A stretch of 64,000 bases of DNA from Aliivibrio sp. S4MY1 (GTDB lineage Bacteria > Pseudomonadota > Gammaproteobacteria > Enterobacterales > Vibrionaceae), in NCBI RefSeq assembly GCF_028765545.1, contig NZ_JARACP010000004.1:62001-126000 (forward strand), written 5' to 3'. Under the pieces are notes generated by a model. It saw nothing but the letters and a program-made list of their open reading frames with translations, made no database searches and was not told the origin of the DNA. Numbering within the stretch: the stretch's first letter is position 1; each line of letters starts with the position of its first letter. Both the position numbers and the translations under genes were made by a program. Of the stretch, positions 43,159 through 52,929 are shown piece by piece.

Positions 43159-44154
43159 ATGCGACAAGGACTGTTAGCATCGATCCTCCTCTCTGCAAGT
43201 TTGCTGACGAGTCAGGTCTCGGCATCTGATGTTCAACCAAGCTTCATCAATAGCTTGCTGGTTGATCAGCTGCTCAATAAGAAGGTCGATGAACTGCATC
43301 AATATTTGATTGATGGCGATATCATCACACTCAACTTTTCTCTTAATCGTCTCTCTATGCCACAGCAAGAAGCCGTTCGCTTCATGTTGATACAGCAAAT
43401 AGAACAAAAAAATCTGATATTAAGCCCTAAGGGGACCATTTGGCTGAAAGAACAATTGGCTATTCATCCAACTTATACCATTAAAGATCAAGGTAATGGG
43501 TATGTGGTGACTAAGTTAGCGTTTGATTATTCTAGTATAGCTTCGCGTGTTCTAAACCAAATGAAAAAAGACCAACAGGTATTAGATTTTATTCTTGCCG
43601 CTGAAGAGAGACGTTTGGTGTTGTCTGAATGGCTAGTGGGTGAGCCTCATGAGGTTCGTGTTCGTCAATCGATTGTCTTAGCTGAATTGGATAGCTTAAC
43701 CCCTGAAGCGCTAGATTATCTTGTATCACAAATTATCGATGATCCTTTGTCTGTTTGGTTACCAACGACTGAGGTAATGGTGCGCCTTGCTCAATTGTCT
43801 CAAAGCAGTGATGTGTATAAAATCTTATGGAAAATGCGTACCGATCAACACAGTATTGCAGAGCTTGAGCGTTTATCTAGTATCGCTCCCGATCCATTTG
43901 CGACTCAGCAATTAATGTCAGCAACCAATAACCCATCTTTAAAACAGAATGCTTTTGCTTCATTAGCTCAGTTGCATCCTCTTCCTCAAGATGTTCAACA
44001 GTTTTTATTAGCCAAAATTGATCATATTCAAGACGGCGGTGCAGTGGCAATGCATCTTGCTAATTATGGCCATACATCGTGGTTAGAAAGCCTGTCAACA
44101 ACACGCAATAAAGTTCGCAAGCAACACGTAAGATTAGCGTTATCGCAACGCTAA
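43159..44154 (+). CDS. exported protein of unknown function, helical-repeat-like
   Basis: A 331-residue protein with a clear Sec signal peptide (MRQGLLASILLSASLLTSQVSA, cleavage after about residue 22). The mature part is mostly alpha-helical by composition, with repeated leucine-rich stretches (about 150-300) that recall HEAT-type repeats. It has no catalytic motif I recognise and no cysteine pair. AAGGAG precedes the ATG. It stands alone between rho and ubiD. A periplasmic scaffold or adaptor is possible but unproven. Confidence 0.8.
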   Translation: MRQGLLASILLSASLLTSQVSASDVQPSFINSLLVDQLLNKKVDELHQYLIDGDIITLNFSLNRLSMPQQEAVRFMLIQQIEQKNLILSPKGTIWLKEQLAIHPTYTIKDQGNGYVVTKLAFDYSSIASRVLNQMKKDQQVLDFILAAEERRLVLSEWLVGEPHEVRVRQSIVLAELDSLTPEALDYLVSQIIDDPLSVWLPTTEVMVRLAQLSQSSDVYKILWKMRTDQHSIAELERLSSIAPDPFATQQLMSATNNPSLKQNAFASLAQLHPLPQDVQQFLLAKIDHIQDGGAVAMHLANYGHTSWLESLSTTRNKVRKQHVRLALSQR

Positions 44155-44244
44155 TCACGAGCTTGATTGGCAAAAGTAAATAGAGAGTGTGAGTTTGAAT
44201 TGGGTTGGGTATAATCTATTCAAACTTCACGACAGTAGATAGCG

Positions 44245-46098
44245 ATGAAATATAAGGATTTACGTGATTTTCTCGATCACTTAGAACAGATCGGACAGTT
44301 AAAACGCATTTCACACCCCATTGACCCGCATTATGAAATGACAGAGATCAGCGATCGTACTTTACGAGCGGGTGGTCCAGCATTGCTATTCGAAAATCCT
44401 ACCGGTTACGATATTCCTGTATTAACGAACTTATTTGGTACTGCTGAACGTGTTGCGATTGGTATGGGTCGTAAGGACGTTCTTGAGCTGCGTGAAGTGG
44501 GAAAATTATTAGCGTATCTAAAAGAGCCAGAGCCACCAAAGGGTTTTAAAGATGCTTTAGATAAACTGCCAGTATTCAAACAAGTATTGAATATGCCAAC
44601 CAAGAATATTCGCAAGGCCAATTGCCAACAGATTGTTTGGCAAGGTGATGAGGTCGATTTAGATAAAATCCCCGTAATGAGTTGTTGGGCAGATGATGTC
44701 GCACCGCTATTAACTTGGGGTTTAACCATCACTAAAGGCCCAAATAAGAAACGTCAGAATCTGGGTATTTATCGTCAACAGAAACTGAGTAAAAACAAAG
44801 TTATCATGCGTTGGCTTGCTCACCGCGGTGGTGCGCTTGATTTGCGTGACTGGATGGAAACGAATCCAGGTGAACCTTTCCCTGTCTCTGTTGCATTTGG
44901 TGCCGATCCTGCCACCATTCTTGGCGCGGTAACGCCTATCCCTGATACCTTATCTGAATACGCATTTGCAGGTCTTCTGCGTGGTAGTCGAACTGAAATT
45001 ACTAAGTCGATTAGTAACGATTTAGAAGTCCCAGCCAGTGCTGAAATTGTACTTGAAGGCTATATCGACCCAACAGAATTTGCCGATGAAGGCCCTTATG
45101 GTGATCATACCGGTTACTATAACGAAGTTGAAAAACATCATGTATTTACCGTAACGCACATTACCATGCGTAAAGAGCCTATCTATCACAGTACATATAC
45201 GGGTCGTCCACCTGATGAACCCGCGGTATTAGGTGTGGCATTAAATGAAGTGTTTGTGCCGATCTTACAAAAGCAATTTCCTGAAATTATTGATTTTTAT
45301 CTGCCACCAGAAGGGTGTTCGTACCGCATGGCGGTAGTGACGATGAAGAAACAATATCCGGGTCATGCCAAACGCGTGATGATGGGCGTGTGGTCGTTCT
45401 TGCGTCAGTTCATGTACACCAAATTTGTATTAGTGTGTGATGAGGATGTGAATGCTCGAGATTGGTCACAAGTGACTGCAGCAATGTCTCAGCATATGGA
45501 CCCATCGCGTGATAGCTTGATGATAGAGAACACTCCTATAGATTCACTAGATTTTGCTTCACCAGTAGCGGGTTTGGGCTCAAAGATGGGCTTAGATATC
45601 ACCAAAAAATGGGATGCAGAATTAGCATTATCACCAAACGTGGAATGTTCATTCACAAGCAGTGAGCAGATTGAAGGCTGTATCGCTGAAATAACAAAAA
45701 TGTGCCCTGAGATTATTGAAATTCATTTGCAGAATGACAATGCCAGTATGGTGGTTGTATCCATCAATAAACAGGCTGCAGGCAGTGCTAAGAAAATCAT
45801 GGATGCCATTTGGTCTCAATTTGAAGAGAACAAATTTGTTATCGTATGTGATGACGATGTCAATGTGAGTGATTGGAACGACATTATTTGGGCTGTAACC
45901 ACTCGAATGGACCCAGCAAGAGATACGCTCTTTTTGCAAGATGGTCACAGACACTCAAAAATGGGGTTAGATGCGACCAATAAATGGGAAGGTGAATGTC
46001 TTCGTGAGTGGGGAACACCAATCAAGAAAGACCCAGAAGTCGTCGCTAAAATTGATGCTATTTGGGATCAGATGGGAATACTCGATCGATTTATATAA
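44245..46098 (+). CDS. ubiD: UbiD, 4-hydroxy-3-polyprenylbenzoate decarboxylase with duplicated C-terminal segment
   Basis: 617 residues, about 120 longer than E. coli UbiD. The prenyl-FMN binding and catalytic parts are present ([20 protein letters not shown] about 170-190; the E-D-E region [12 protein letters not shown] about 283). A segment near 344-455 ([11 protein letters not shown]..., [49 protein letters not shown]) is repeated near 487-585 ([61 protein letters not shown]). It decarboxylates the ubiquinone precursor with flavin supplied by UbiX. Confidence 0.95.
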   Translation: MKYKDLRDFLDHLEQIGQLKRISHPIDPHYEMTEISDRTLRAGGPALLFENPTGYDIPVLTNLFGTAERVAIGMGRKDVLELREVGKLLAYLKEPEPPKGFKDALDKLPVFKQVLNMPTKNIRKANCQQIVWQGDEVDLDKIPVMSCWADDVAPLLTWGLTITKGPNKKRQNLGIYRQQKLSKNKVIMRWLAHRGGALDLRDWMETNPGEPFPVSVAFGADPATILGAVTPIPDTLSEYAFAGLLRGSRTEITKSISNDLEVPASAEIVLEGYIDPTEFADEGPYGDHTGYYNEVEKHHVFTVTHITMRKEPIYHSTYTGRPPDEPAVLGVALNEVFVPILQKQFPEIIDFYLPPEGCSYRMAVVTMKKQYPGHAKRVMMGVWSFLRQFMYTKFVLVCDEDVNARDWSQVTAAMSQHMDPSRDSLMIENTPIDSLDFASPVAGLGSKMGLDITKKWDAELALSPNVECSFTSSEQIEGCIAEITKMCPEIIEIHLQNDNASMVVVSINKQAAGSAKKIMDAIWSQFEENKFVIVCDDDVNVSDWNDIIWAVTTRMDPARDTLFLQDGHRHSKMGLDATNKWEGECLREWGTPIKKDPEVVAKIDAIWDQMGILDRFI

Positions 46099-46130
46099 AA
46101 TAAAGCAGTCTAATATGGCTGCTTTATTTT
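46097..46130. terminator. bidirectional terminator ubiD / chemoreceptor
   Basis: AAAATAAAGCAG / CTGCTTTATTTT with a 10-nt loop, between convergent genes. Confidence 0.85.
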
Positions 46131-46135
46131 TAGAT

Positions 46136-47224
46136 TTATCTTTTTTGTTTTACTTGGATTATTTCAGCTTCTAATGCATTTAAAATATGGATAACATCGT
46201 TTGCCGCATTTTCCATCTCTTTTATATATTCCATTCCCTGAATATCATTGTGCTCTGCGTAGGCTTGTAAAGCCTTTTGCCCAAAATTATGAACTCTAGC
46301 ATGAGGTGTGAGGAGTTGTTTATAAGACTCACAATGAGAAAAAAGCGCTTTACCTCTTCCTGTGTCATACCACTGGCCAAGGCGGCATTGATGATGGTTA
46401 GGAGTATCTATCTTATTTAGATCGTTATTTTGAATCTTTTTATAAACATTAACTTTCCAAACGACATGATCAAGTTGAACAAGACGTAAGAAAATTGAAG
46501 TATAACTTTCATCTGCTAGATTGTAGAGTTGTTCAGTATTAGTCATTAAATTTGTAATAATATCGATAAGTGTTATTACTTTTCGATCTAAAGACTCACA
46601 TTGCTTCTCGATAAGTGTTGAGTTTTGATGACAAGTGAGAGTATTTTTATTGATTTCATGAACGACATTTTCAATTTGCTTGGCGGCTTCATTGGCACTT
46701 CGTGCTAACTGACGGACTTCATTAGCAACGACAGAGAACCCGCGACCGTGTTCACCAGCTCTTGCTGCTTCAATAGCTGCATTTAGTGCTAATAAATTGG
46801 TTTGGTCTGAAACATTATTGATCGTGACAATAAACTTGGTTATGTCTTCTGAATTTATTTTTAAAGTATTAAGTAAGTCATTATTAATTTTTATTTGAGA
46901 TGAAAGTGATATTAATATTTGTCGAAATTCATTTAAAATATTAATACCATCTCGATTTTCGGTAATATGTTGAGATAGGTGAGCGTTTAAGTTTTCTGCT
47001 GCAGTGGCAATATTAGTTCTAATTCTATCAATAGGTTCAATTGAAAATAAAAGTTGAGAAATAAATTCATTTTGATTTTTCAAGTCGTTGTATAACGAAG
47101 ATTCAGAAGATTTAAGTTCTTTTATTTCATTATCTTTTTCGGTGATATTTGTTTGAATAATATTGAACTGATGGTCTGAAGTAGGTTCAGAGGTCTGTTT
47201 TTTTTTGAAACTAAAGGTAAACAT
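46136..47224 (-). CDS. soluble methyl-accepting chemotaxis protein with C-terminal CZB domain
   Basis: A 362-residue chemoreceptor without a membrane span. After a short coiled coil (about 20-100) comes the signalling hairpin: [20 protein letters not shown] at about 142-161, then [19 protein letters not shown]. The C-terminal CZB zinc-binding domain shows its His/Cys set: [12 protein letters not shown] (about 250), [13 protein letters not shown] (about 277) and PHARVHNFG (about 307). CZB receptors sense zinc or hypochlorite-type signals in the cytosol. It is more AT-rich than its neighbours and breaks the ubiD-fre pair seen in E. coli. Confidence 0.92.
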   Translation of the reverse strand: MFTFSFKKKQTSEPTSDHQFNIIQTNITEKDNEIKELKSSESSLYNDLKNQNEFISQLLFSIEPIDRIRTNIATAAENLNAHLSQHITENRDGINILNEFRQILISLSSQIKINNDLLNTLKINSEDITKFIVTINNVSDQTNLLALNAAIEAARAGEHGRGFSVVANEVRQLARSANEAAKQIENVVHEINKNTLTCHQNSTLIEKQCESLDRKVITLIDIITNLMTNTEQLYNLADESYTSIFLRLVQLDHVVWKVNVYKKIQNNDLNKIDTPNHHQCRLGQWYDTGRGKALFSHCESYKQLLTPHARVHNFGQKALQAYAEHNDIQGMEYIKEMENAANDVIHILNALEAEIIQVKQKR

Positions 47225-47413
47225 ATAATGTAACCGTATGTTAATTTAATAGGGAATAAATAATAGTATTTGCATACTAATAATATATAAAAAGATCCTA
47301 TTTTATTTCACTATTAATTTCTATAGTAAATATCACGAAATGAAAACGGTTTTGTAATGATTTTTTATTAGCTTTTAGAAAGTAACTATATTCTCCTTTG
47401 GGGTTAACGTTTA

Positions 47414-47677
47414 ATGAACAGAATAGTATTATTACCACAACAAAAAGAATTCAGCATCGAAGAAGGACAGACCATCTTAGATGCAGCATTAGAGGCGGGG
47501 ATAAACTACCCAAATCGATGCCAGGTAGGTGCATGTGCTATGTGTCTATGTAAAAAGTTAGAAGGAGAAATCGAATACGATTTAGAACCACTTCTAACCG
47601 ACAAAGAACAACAAGAAGGGTGGGTATTTGCGTGTCAGGCAACAGCAAAAAGTGATTTAGTGCTGTTGTTAGAATAA
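47414..47677 (+). CDS. 2Fe-2S ferredoxin
   Basis: An 87-residue plant-type ferredoxin. Cluster ligands are RCQVGACAMCLC (Cx4Cx2C pattern) plus Cys in FACQATAKS near residue 75. It resembles the ferredoxin domain of reductases such as AscD or of YfaE. fre starts 97 nt downstream on the same strand, so it may pass electrons to or from that reductase, or act in cluster or radical maintenance. Its partner is not established. Confidence 0.88.
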   Translation: MNRIVLLPQQKEFSIEEGQTILDAALEAGINYPNRCQVGACAMCLCKKLEGEIEYDLEPLLTDKEQQEGWVFACQATAKSDLVLLLE

Positions 47678-47774
47678 ATCCTCCCCGTATAATTAGAGCT
47701 TAATGCTCAATACACATAATAATGACAGCGTATAAATACCATGTTAAGTAGGTATCAGCTGAAAAAGGAAAGTC

Positions 47775-48485
47775 ATGCCAATCAATTGCAAAGTAAAGTC
47801 TATCAAGCCATTGGCTTGTAATACTTTTCAAATATTACTTCACCCAGAACAACCAGTAGAATTCAAAGCAGGCCAATACCTCATGGTAGTGATGGGAGAG
47901 AAAGACAAGCGCCCATTCTCAATCGCGAGCAGTCCGTGTCGTCATGAAGGTGAAATTGAACTACACATTGGTGCCGCAGAGCACAATGCTTATGCAGGTG
48001 AAGTGGTTGAATCAATGAAAGCTGCATTAGAAAACGGCAGTGATATTCAAATTGATGCCCCTCATGGTGAAGCGTGGATCCGTGAAGACAGTGAGCGCTC
48101 AATGCTGTTAATCGCAGGTGGTACCGGTTTTAGTTACGTGCGTTCGATTTTAGACCACAGTATTAGCCAAAACATTCAAAAACCAATTTTCCTATACTGG
48201 GGTGGCCGTGATGAATGTCAGCTATACGCAAAAGCAGAAATTGAAACCATTGCTGCAGCGCATGAGCACATTACCTTTGTACCTGTTGTCGAGAAAGCTG
48301 AAGGCTGGGCAGGTAAAACGGGTAATGTACTTGAAGCGGTAAAAGAAGATTTTAACTCTTTAGCTGAGATGGATATCTACATTGCAGGTCGTTTTGAGAT
48401 GGCCGGTGCTGCGCGTGAGCAATTCACCACAGAAAAACAAGCGAAGAAAGAACAGTTATTTGGTGATGCGTTCGCTTTTATCTAA
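47775..48485 (+). CDS. fre: Fre, NAD(P)H-flavin reductase
   Basis: A 236-residue FNR-superfamily enzyme, close to E. coli Fre and LuxG in length. The flavin-site motif is RPFSIAS (about 45), the NAD(P) motif [12 protein letters not shown] (about 116), and the end is LFGDAFAFI. It reduces free FMN, FAD or riboflavin; in luminous vibrios Fre is a source of FMNH2 for luciferase. No lux genes are in the window. AAAGGAAAG precedes the ATG. Confidence 0.95.
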   Translation: MPINCKVKSIKPLACNTFQILLHPEQPVEFKAGQYLMVVMGEKDKRPFSIASSPCRHEGEIELHIGAAEHNAYAGEVVESMKAALENGSDIQIDAPHGEAWIREDSERSMLLIAGGTGFSYVRSILDHSISQNIQKPIFLYWGGRDECQLYAKAEIETIAAAHEHITFVPVVEKAEGWAGKTGNVLEAVKEDFNSLAEMDIYIAGRFEMAGAAREQFTTEKQAKKEQLFGDAFAFI

Positions 48486-48507
48486 TTTAGCTTTAGTTAA
48501 TACAAAT

Positions 48508-48537
48508 AAAAATGCCACTGTAATAGTGGCATTTTTT
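48508..48537. terminator. bidirectional terminator fre / hemY
   Basis: AAAAATGCCACT / AGTGGCATTTTTT, 5-nt loop, between convergent genes. Confidence 0.9.
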
Positions 48538-48559
48538 ATGGGTATAAATTACTTTTGTA

Positions 48560-49744
48560 TTACTCTGTATCATCAACCATAGTCAGTGCTTTACGAGATA
48601 AGTCCGCTGCTGCTTGTTTACGGTTTTGCTTATCTAGCACTCGTGCAAGGTAGGCGTAATCAGACATATCTTCACGCACCTCTAATGCCGCTTCAAAGTG
48701 GTCGCGTGCGGGCTGCCATTTTTCTGTGCGCATATATAGCTGGCCAAGCGTACTTTGAATAACAGGGTTACGAACGTCGTAATTGGCCATGTTTTCTAGT
48801 AATACGGTTGCAGGATGATAATCAGCCAGATTCAACGTAGGTAAGAGTGCGACTAGGCGATCATCCGCACGTTTCTTCAAGTTATCACGCAGGATAATAT
48901 AAGCTTCAGAGTCTGCTTTACGCTCGTGTAATTGTTTGATTAAGCAGATTAAAACAGGAACGTGTTTTTTCAGTTTCTTAGGCAACGTATTCCAATGCTC
49001 TAATAAGCCTGCTGTGCCTTTGTTTGAAGCAATAAAGGCCATCAATCCACATTCCGCTTTCTCTTCCAGTTCTAACGCTTGCTGTTCCGAAATAAGATTC
49101 GCCTTAGTTAAAGGATGAATGATGTTCTTTAGGGCTTGCCATTCATTAAGTGCCAAATAACACTCTTTAAGTAGCTCAAGCAAAACAGGATTACGTGGGT
49201 AATCGACTTTGACTGACTGAAGAGTAGCAAGGGCGCGTTCATACTCTTCTTCACGCATTTGTAATTTCGCACTTGTTAGCGCTACCGCTAGTGTACTGTC
49301 TGATTGTTCAGAAGCCAGTTGTAGGTAGCGATCACGCAGCTCTATTTGTTGACGACCCTGAGCGGCTTCTGCTGCTGCAAGGTAATTCAATAATGGAAAG
49401 TCGTTGTGGCGACCACCTTTAGTGATTAGACGTTCCGCTTCTTTCCATTCCCCCTCATGCAGTTTGATCATACCTTTAAAGGTGTTGTAACGCGCTTTAC
49501 GTAAGTGACGAGCACTGAACCAACCGCGAGTAAAATTACCAACAGAAAGAATGCGTTTTACCAGTATTTCTAATAAAAATAACCCTGCGATCAAGGCTGC
49601 AATAAAGATAACCAATGTGGTTAGGCTCATTTCAATCGTAGTATCAGCCACAGAAATAAGCACATAACCTTGTTGGTCGGCAAATGTCGTCCCTACGATT
49701 AATCCACCGACTAAGACAATGGCCAGAAGAAGTAATCGGATCAT
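48560..49744 (-). CDS. hemY: HemY, heme-biosynthesis-associated TPR membrane protein
   Basis: A 394-residue protein with two N-terminal membrane spans (about 1-22 and 40-62) and a C-terminal helical TPR-like region (about 100-390, for example TLGQLYMRTEKWQPARDHFEAALEV). It is the gammaproteobacterial HemY, not the oxidase of Bacillus. The molecular role is unclear; it is linked to regulation of heme synthesis. It overlaps hemX by 4 nt. Confidence 0.94.
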   Translation of the reverse strand: MIRLLLLAIVLVGGLIVGTTFADQQGYVLISVADTTIEMSLTTLVIFIAALIAGLFLLEILVKRILSVGNFTRGWFSARHLRKARYNTFKGMIKLHEGEWKEAERLITKGGRHNDFPLLNYLAAAEAAQGRQQIELRDRYLQLASEQSDSTLAVALTSAKLQMREEEYERALATLQSVKVDYPRNPVLLELLKECYLALNEWQALKNIIHPLTKANLISEQQALELEEKAECGLMAFIASNKGTAGLLEHWNTLPKKLKKHVPVLICLIKQLHERKADSEAYIILRDNLKKRADDRLVALLPTLNLADYHPATVLLENMANYDVRNPVIQSTLGQLYMRTEKWQPARDHFEAALEVREDMSDYAYLARVLDKQNRKQAAADLSRKALTMVDDTE

Positions 49745-50979
49745 GATTTATCTCCTTCTGTGGTGTTTTCTACGTTAGCTTTCTTTTCAGGAGCAAGAGC
49801 TTTCTTTGCTGACTCTGTTTTTACTTGCGTTTCGCCAATGGATTGGACGTTACGACGTAGGCGCTCAGAGATGAAATCAGACAGTAGCGCTTGAGTTTTA
49901 AGCTTTTGTGGATAGCGCACATCGACTTTGAATTTTGCTAAGGAATCCAACTGAGCCATAAAGCTTTTTACTGCTGGGTCATCTTGTTGGAAATATTGTG
50001 AAGACCATAATTTCGCACTTTCTAAAGCGGTTGCGTACACTTCACTTTGCTCTCGATATAACGCTTTTGAAGCCAGTAGCAATTTACCTTTAATGTTTTC
50101 TGTTAGGTAGAAGTGTTGCTCAGGACTTAGTAATGGGATGACATTGCCTTCACGCACACGATAAGTAATAAAGTGTCCTGCGAAGTCATCCAGTGATTGC
50201 ATTAGGTTCGATTGCCAATCATTGATATTGGTTGACACTTCTTTTTTCTCAATCGCATTGGCTTCAGGAAGAATCGCACTGGCTAATGGTAATTGATTAA
50301 TCTGTTGTTCAAGGCTATTCAGTTTAAGAACTAACCCATCACGGTCAATAAGAGGAATGGCTTTTAATGTCGCAATGTCATTAGCCATTGCACGGCGTAG
50401 AGGGGTTAAGCTTGGGTCGTTTAGTGCAGAGATTCGTTGGTCGGCATTTTCCATCAAGCGGGTAGCGCTCACCACATCATGTTCAAGCCACAGTTTACGA
50501 CCAGCCATTTTTACTAAGTAATCGGCTTCAGCAAGTAGCCAGTCATTCGGGCGACGACCTTGCACATCAGCAATCGCCAATTGTAGGCTCGCAATGCTTT
50601 TATCTTGCTGTTGCATTAATACTGTTGCTTTACGAACGATTTCGTCTGCTTTATCGGTAATACGCTGCTCTGCGGTGACCAGTTTTGCATCAAAAGTGCT
50701 ATCAGCTGCCTTGAGTTGTTGTTCAAGCTGAGCGATTTTAATTTGCTGTTGTGTTGTTTGTTGTTGAGATGCCAAGAAGGTTCCGCCACTCAACAGGATA
50801 GAGATAATAATAGCAACAGTGCCTAGGCGACGACTTTTTTTATCAACAGATGCGTCTGTTTTTGTCGTTGATTGTGGTGGTGTTTGCTCTGTTTTCTTCT
50901 GTTCTTTTTCTATTGCAGGAGAAGAGGAAACCAGTTCTGCTTCTTCTGCAGTCTGTGGTTTATTATTATTTTTTGTCAT
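49741..50979 (-). CDS. hemX: HemX, putative heme-biosynthesis membrane protein
   Basis: A 412-residue protein: charged cytosolic N-terminus, one membrane span (about 58-76), then a periplasmic coiled-coil domain and a mostly helical domain. The start MTKNNNKPQ follows GGGAT and overlaps hemD by 14 nt; a longer frame is rejected. Some gammaproteobacterial HemX proteins are annotated as uroporphyrinogen methyltransferase-like, but no methyltransferase motif is visible here. Confidence 0.92.
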   Translation of the reverse strand: MTKNNNKPQTAEEAELVSSSPAIEKEQKKTEQTPPQSTTKTDASVDKKSRRLGTVAIIISILLSGGTFLASQQQTTQQQIKIAQLEQQLKAADSTFDAKLVTAEQRITDKADEIVRKATVLMQQQDKSIASLQLAIADVQGRRPNDWLLAEADYLVKMAGRKLWLEHDVVSATRLMENADQRISALNDPSLTPLRRAMANDIATLKAIPLIDRDGLVLKLNSLEQQINQLPLASAILPEANAIEKKEVSTNINDWQSNLMQSLDDFAGHFITYRVREGNVIPLLSPEQHFYLTENIKGKLLLASKALYREQSEVYATALESAKLWSSQYFQQDDPAVKSFMAQLDSLAKFKVDVRYPQKLKTQALLSDFISERLRRNVQSIGETQVKTESAKKALAPEKKANVENTTEGDKS

Positions 50980-51736
50980 TTGAAATCCCATCATGATGAT
51001 GCTCACTGATATAGTGCAGCAAGTCGGAATTAGAGGCTCCGCCAACCGTTTCAATATGTTGATAACCAAGTTGTTGTCCAAGTTGGTTAATTCGTTCGCT
51101 AGGCACTAACAATCGACAGTGCAGTACCCAATCTAAATCTGTTCCAGCAAATTGAGAGGTGAAAAACGACAGTTGCTCTCCGCTGGTAATAATTATGGTA
51201 TTGATATTTTGTGATTGCCATTTTTTGGCGTTGAGTTTGCCATCAAAAGGCGTCATTTTACGTTGATAAGCTTCACAGTAATTTACTTCTGCTCCGAGAG
51301 CTTCAAGTGCTTGATAAATTAGGTCACGTCCCCCGTTTCCTCGTAAAATAAGTACTTTCTTACCTGACACACGGTTTAGCACTGGAAGCGCTAATAAATG
51401 TTCACTGTCGCTCGGTGTTGGGAAGTGTACTGTATCTGAAATATAGGTTCTGAGGTGTTGGGCGCTCTTTTGACCAACAGCAAGGTAATTTAGCCCTTTT
51501 TTCCACTCGATTTGATGGTGTTGCAAGTAATCTTGAGTGTGTTCGACAGCGTGCTGACTGACCGCAATAAGGAAATCCCCATCAGAAAGTAGTGAGAAAA
51601 GTTCTGGGAGTTGAGAGAGTTCTTTACCGGGGTGAATGGTTAACAGAGGATGAGAAATAGCAGGATGCCCTAATTGATTAAGGGCATCACACAATGCTTG
51701 GCTCTCTTGCTCTGGGCGAGTCACCAAAATCGTCAT
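50966..51736 (-). CDS. hemD: HemD, uroporphyrinogen-III synthase
   Basis: A 256-residue two-domain protein opening ILVTRPEQESQALCDALN, with the HemD helix-turn regions FLIAVSQHAVEHTQDYL (about 54), GKKVLILRGNGGRD (about 126) and TIIITSGEQLSFF (about 186). It closes hydroxymethylbilane with ring D inversion. It starts 2 nt after hemC on the same transcript and is followed by hemX. Confidence 0.95.
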   Translation of the reverse strand: MTILVTRPEQESQALCDALNQLGHPAISHPLLTIHPGKELSQLPELFSLLSDGDFLIAVSQHAVEHTQDYLQHHQIEWKKGLNYLAVGQKSAQHLRTYISDTVHFPTPSDSEHLLALPVLNRVSGKKVLILRGNGGRDLIYQALEALGAEVNYCEAYQRKMTPFDGKLNAKKWQSQNINTIIITSGEQLSFFTSQFAGTDLDWVLHCRLLVPSERINQLGQQLGYQHIETVGGASNSDLLHYISEHHHDGISNDKK

Positions 51737-51738
51737 CG

Positions 51739-52674
51739 TTAGGCGTCAGCGTAAAGGCGATCTAAAATATCTTTCGCGCCATCGTTAAGTAACTGCTCTG
51801 CCAGTTGTGTACCCAATGCTTCTGCGTCTGATACCGGCCCTGTAATTTCACCACGAACCATGATAGAACCATCTGGCTCACCAACTAAGGCACGTAACCA
51901 AATTTGGTCACCATCGATAAGAGAGTAGCTACCGATAGGAACCTGACAGCCACCTTCAAGGCGGTTATTCATAGCACGCTCACACAACACTCGATGTGCG
52001 GTTTCTGGGTGGTTTAGTGGTTCAAGTAAAGCGCGAATGCGAGTATCGTCCAAACGCGTTTCAATACCCACTGCACCTTGACCAACCGCAGGTAACGATT
52101 GTTCTGGTTCAATTGAGCTTTTGATTCTATCTTCTAGACCAAGACGGATAAGGCCTGCACACGCAAGAATGATCGCATCATAATTACCGTCATCTAATTT
52201 TTGTAGACGAGTGCCTACGTTGCCACGTAGTTCTTTAATGATTAAGTCAGGGCGAGCTTCTTGTAATTGACATTGACGACGTAAGCTACAGGTACCAACA
52301 ACAGAACCCAATGGTAAGTCTTCAATACAGTTGTAAGTATTAGAGACGAATGCATCACGCGGGTCTTCACGCTCACAAATCGTCACTAAGCCTAAGCCTT
52401 CAGGAAACTCAACAGGAACATCTTTCATTGAGTGAACCGCAAGGTCAGCACGGCCTTCTAACATAGCCACTTCAAGTTCTTTTACGAATAATCCTTTTCC
52501 GCCTACTTTTGCTAATGGCGTATCAAGAATGATGTCGCCTTTAGTTACCATTGTAACTAATTCTACTTCCAAACCTGGGTGAAGTGTTTGCAGTGCATCT
52601 TTAACAAAGTGTGCTTGCCATAGAGCCAGAGGGCTTTTGCGAGTGGCAATTCGAACTGGTAATTGCTGTGACAT
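51739..52674 (-). CDS. hemC: HemC, porphobilinogen deaminase
   Basis: A 311-residue enzyme. Motifs: [18 protein letters not shown] (about 8), the catalytic Asp in AVHSMKDVP (about 80-90), the cofactor-binding Arg-rich [12 protein letters not shown] (about 128), and the dipyrromethane-attaching Cys in [12 protein letters not shown] (about 242). It polymerises four porphobilinogens. It is first gene of hemCDXY and divergent from cyaA, the E. coli arrangement. Confidence 0.97.
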   Translation of the reverse strand: MSQQLPVRIATRKSPLALWQAHFVKDALQTLHPGLEVELVTMVTKGDIILDTPLAKVGGKGLFVKELEVAMLEGRADLAVHSMKDVPVEFPEGLGLVTICEREDPRDAFVSNTYNCIEDLPLGSVVGTCSLRRQCQLQEARPDLIIKELRGNVGTRLQKLDDGNYDAIILACAGLIRLGLEDRIKSSIEPEQSLPAVGQGAVGIETRLDDTRIRALLEPLNHPETAHRVLCERAMNNRLEGGCQVPIGSYSLIDGDQIWLRALVGEPDGSIMVRGEITGPVSDAEALGTQLAEQLLNDGAKDILDRLYADA

Positions 52675-52835
52675 AGTAGTATCCGATCAAAATAATTACC
52701 TTATCCTACCACTACTTGAGGGTGAGGTGAAAATACAGGATGACAACAGTGTGATTATAGGTTAAAAACGACACCGAAATGGTATGGACACCCATATTGT
52801 TGTAAGCGTGTAAACTTTACGAGCATAATGAAAAG

Positions 52836-52851
52836 TGTTATCTTGATCACG
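52836..52851. promoter_or_regulatory. CRP-like site upstream of cyaA
   Basis: TGTTATCTTGATCACG carries the right half TCAC and a partial left half (TGTTA for TGTGA), spaced N6. It lies 79 bp before the cyaA start and just after a possible -10 (CATAAT, 52824-52829). This is where E. coli cyaA is repressed by CRP-cAMP. Confidence 0.5.
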
Positions 52852-52929
52852 TTTTACAGTCGGTATTGAATAAATGATATTCAATATTAACCGTCATCAG
52901 TGATGACAAAGATGAGCTAGGCTTTCTAT

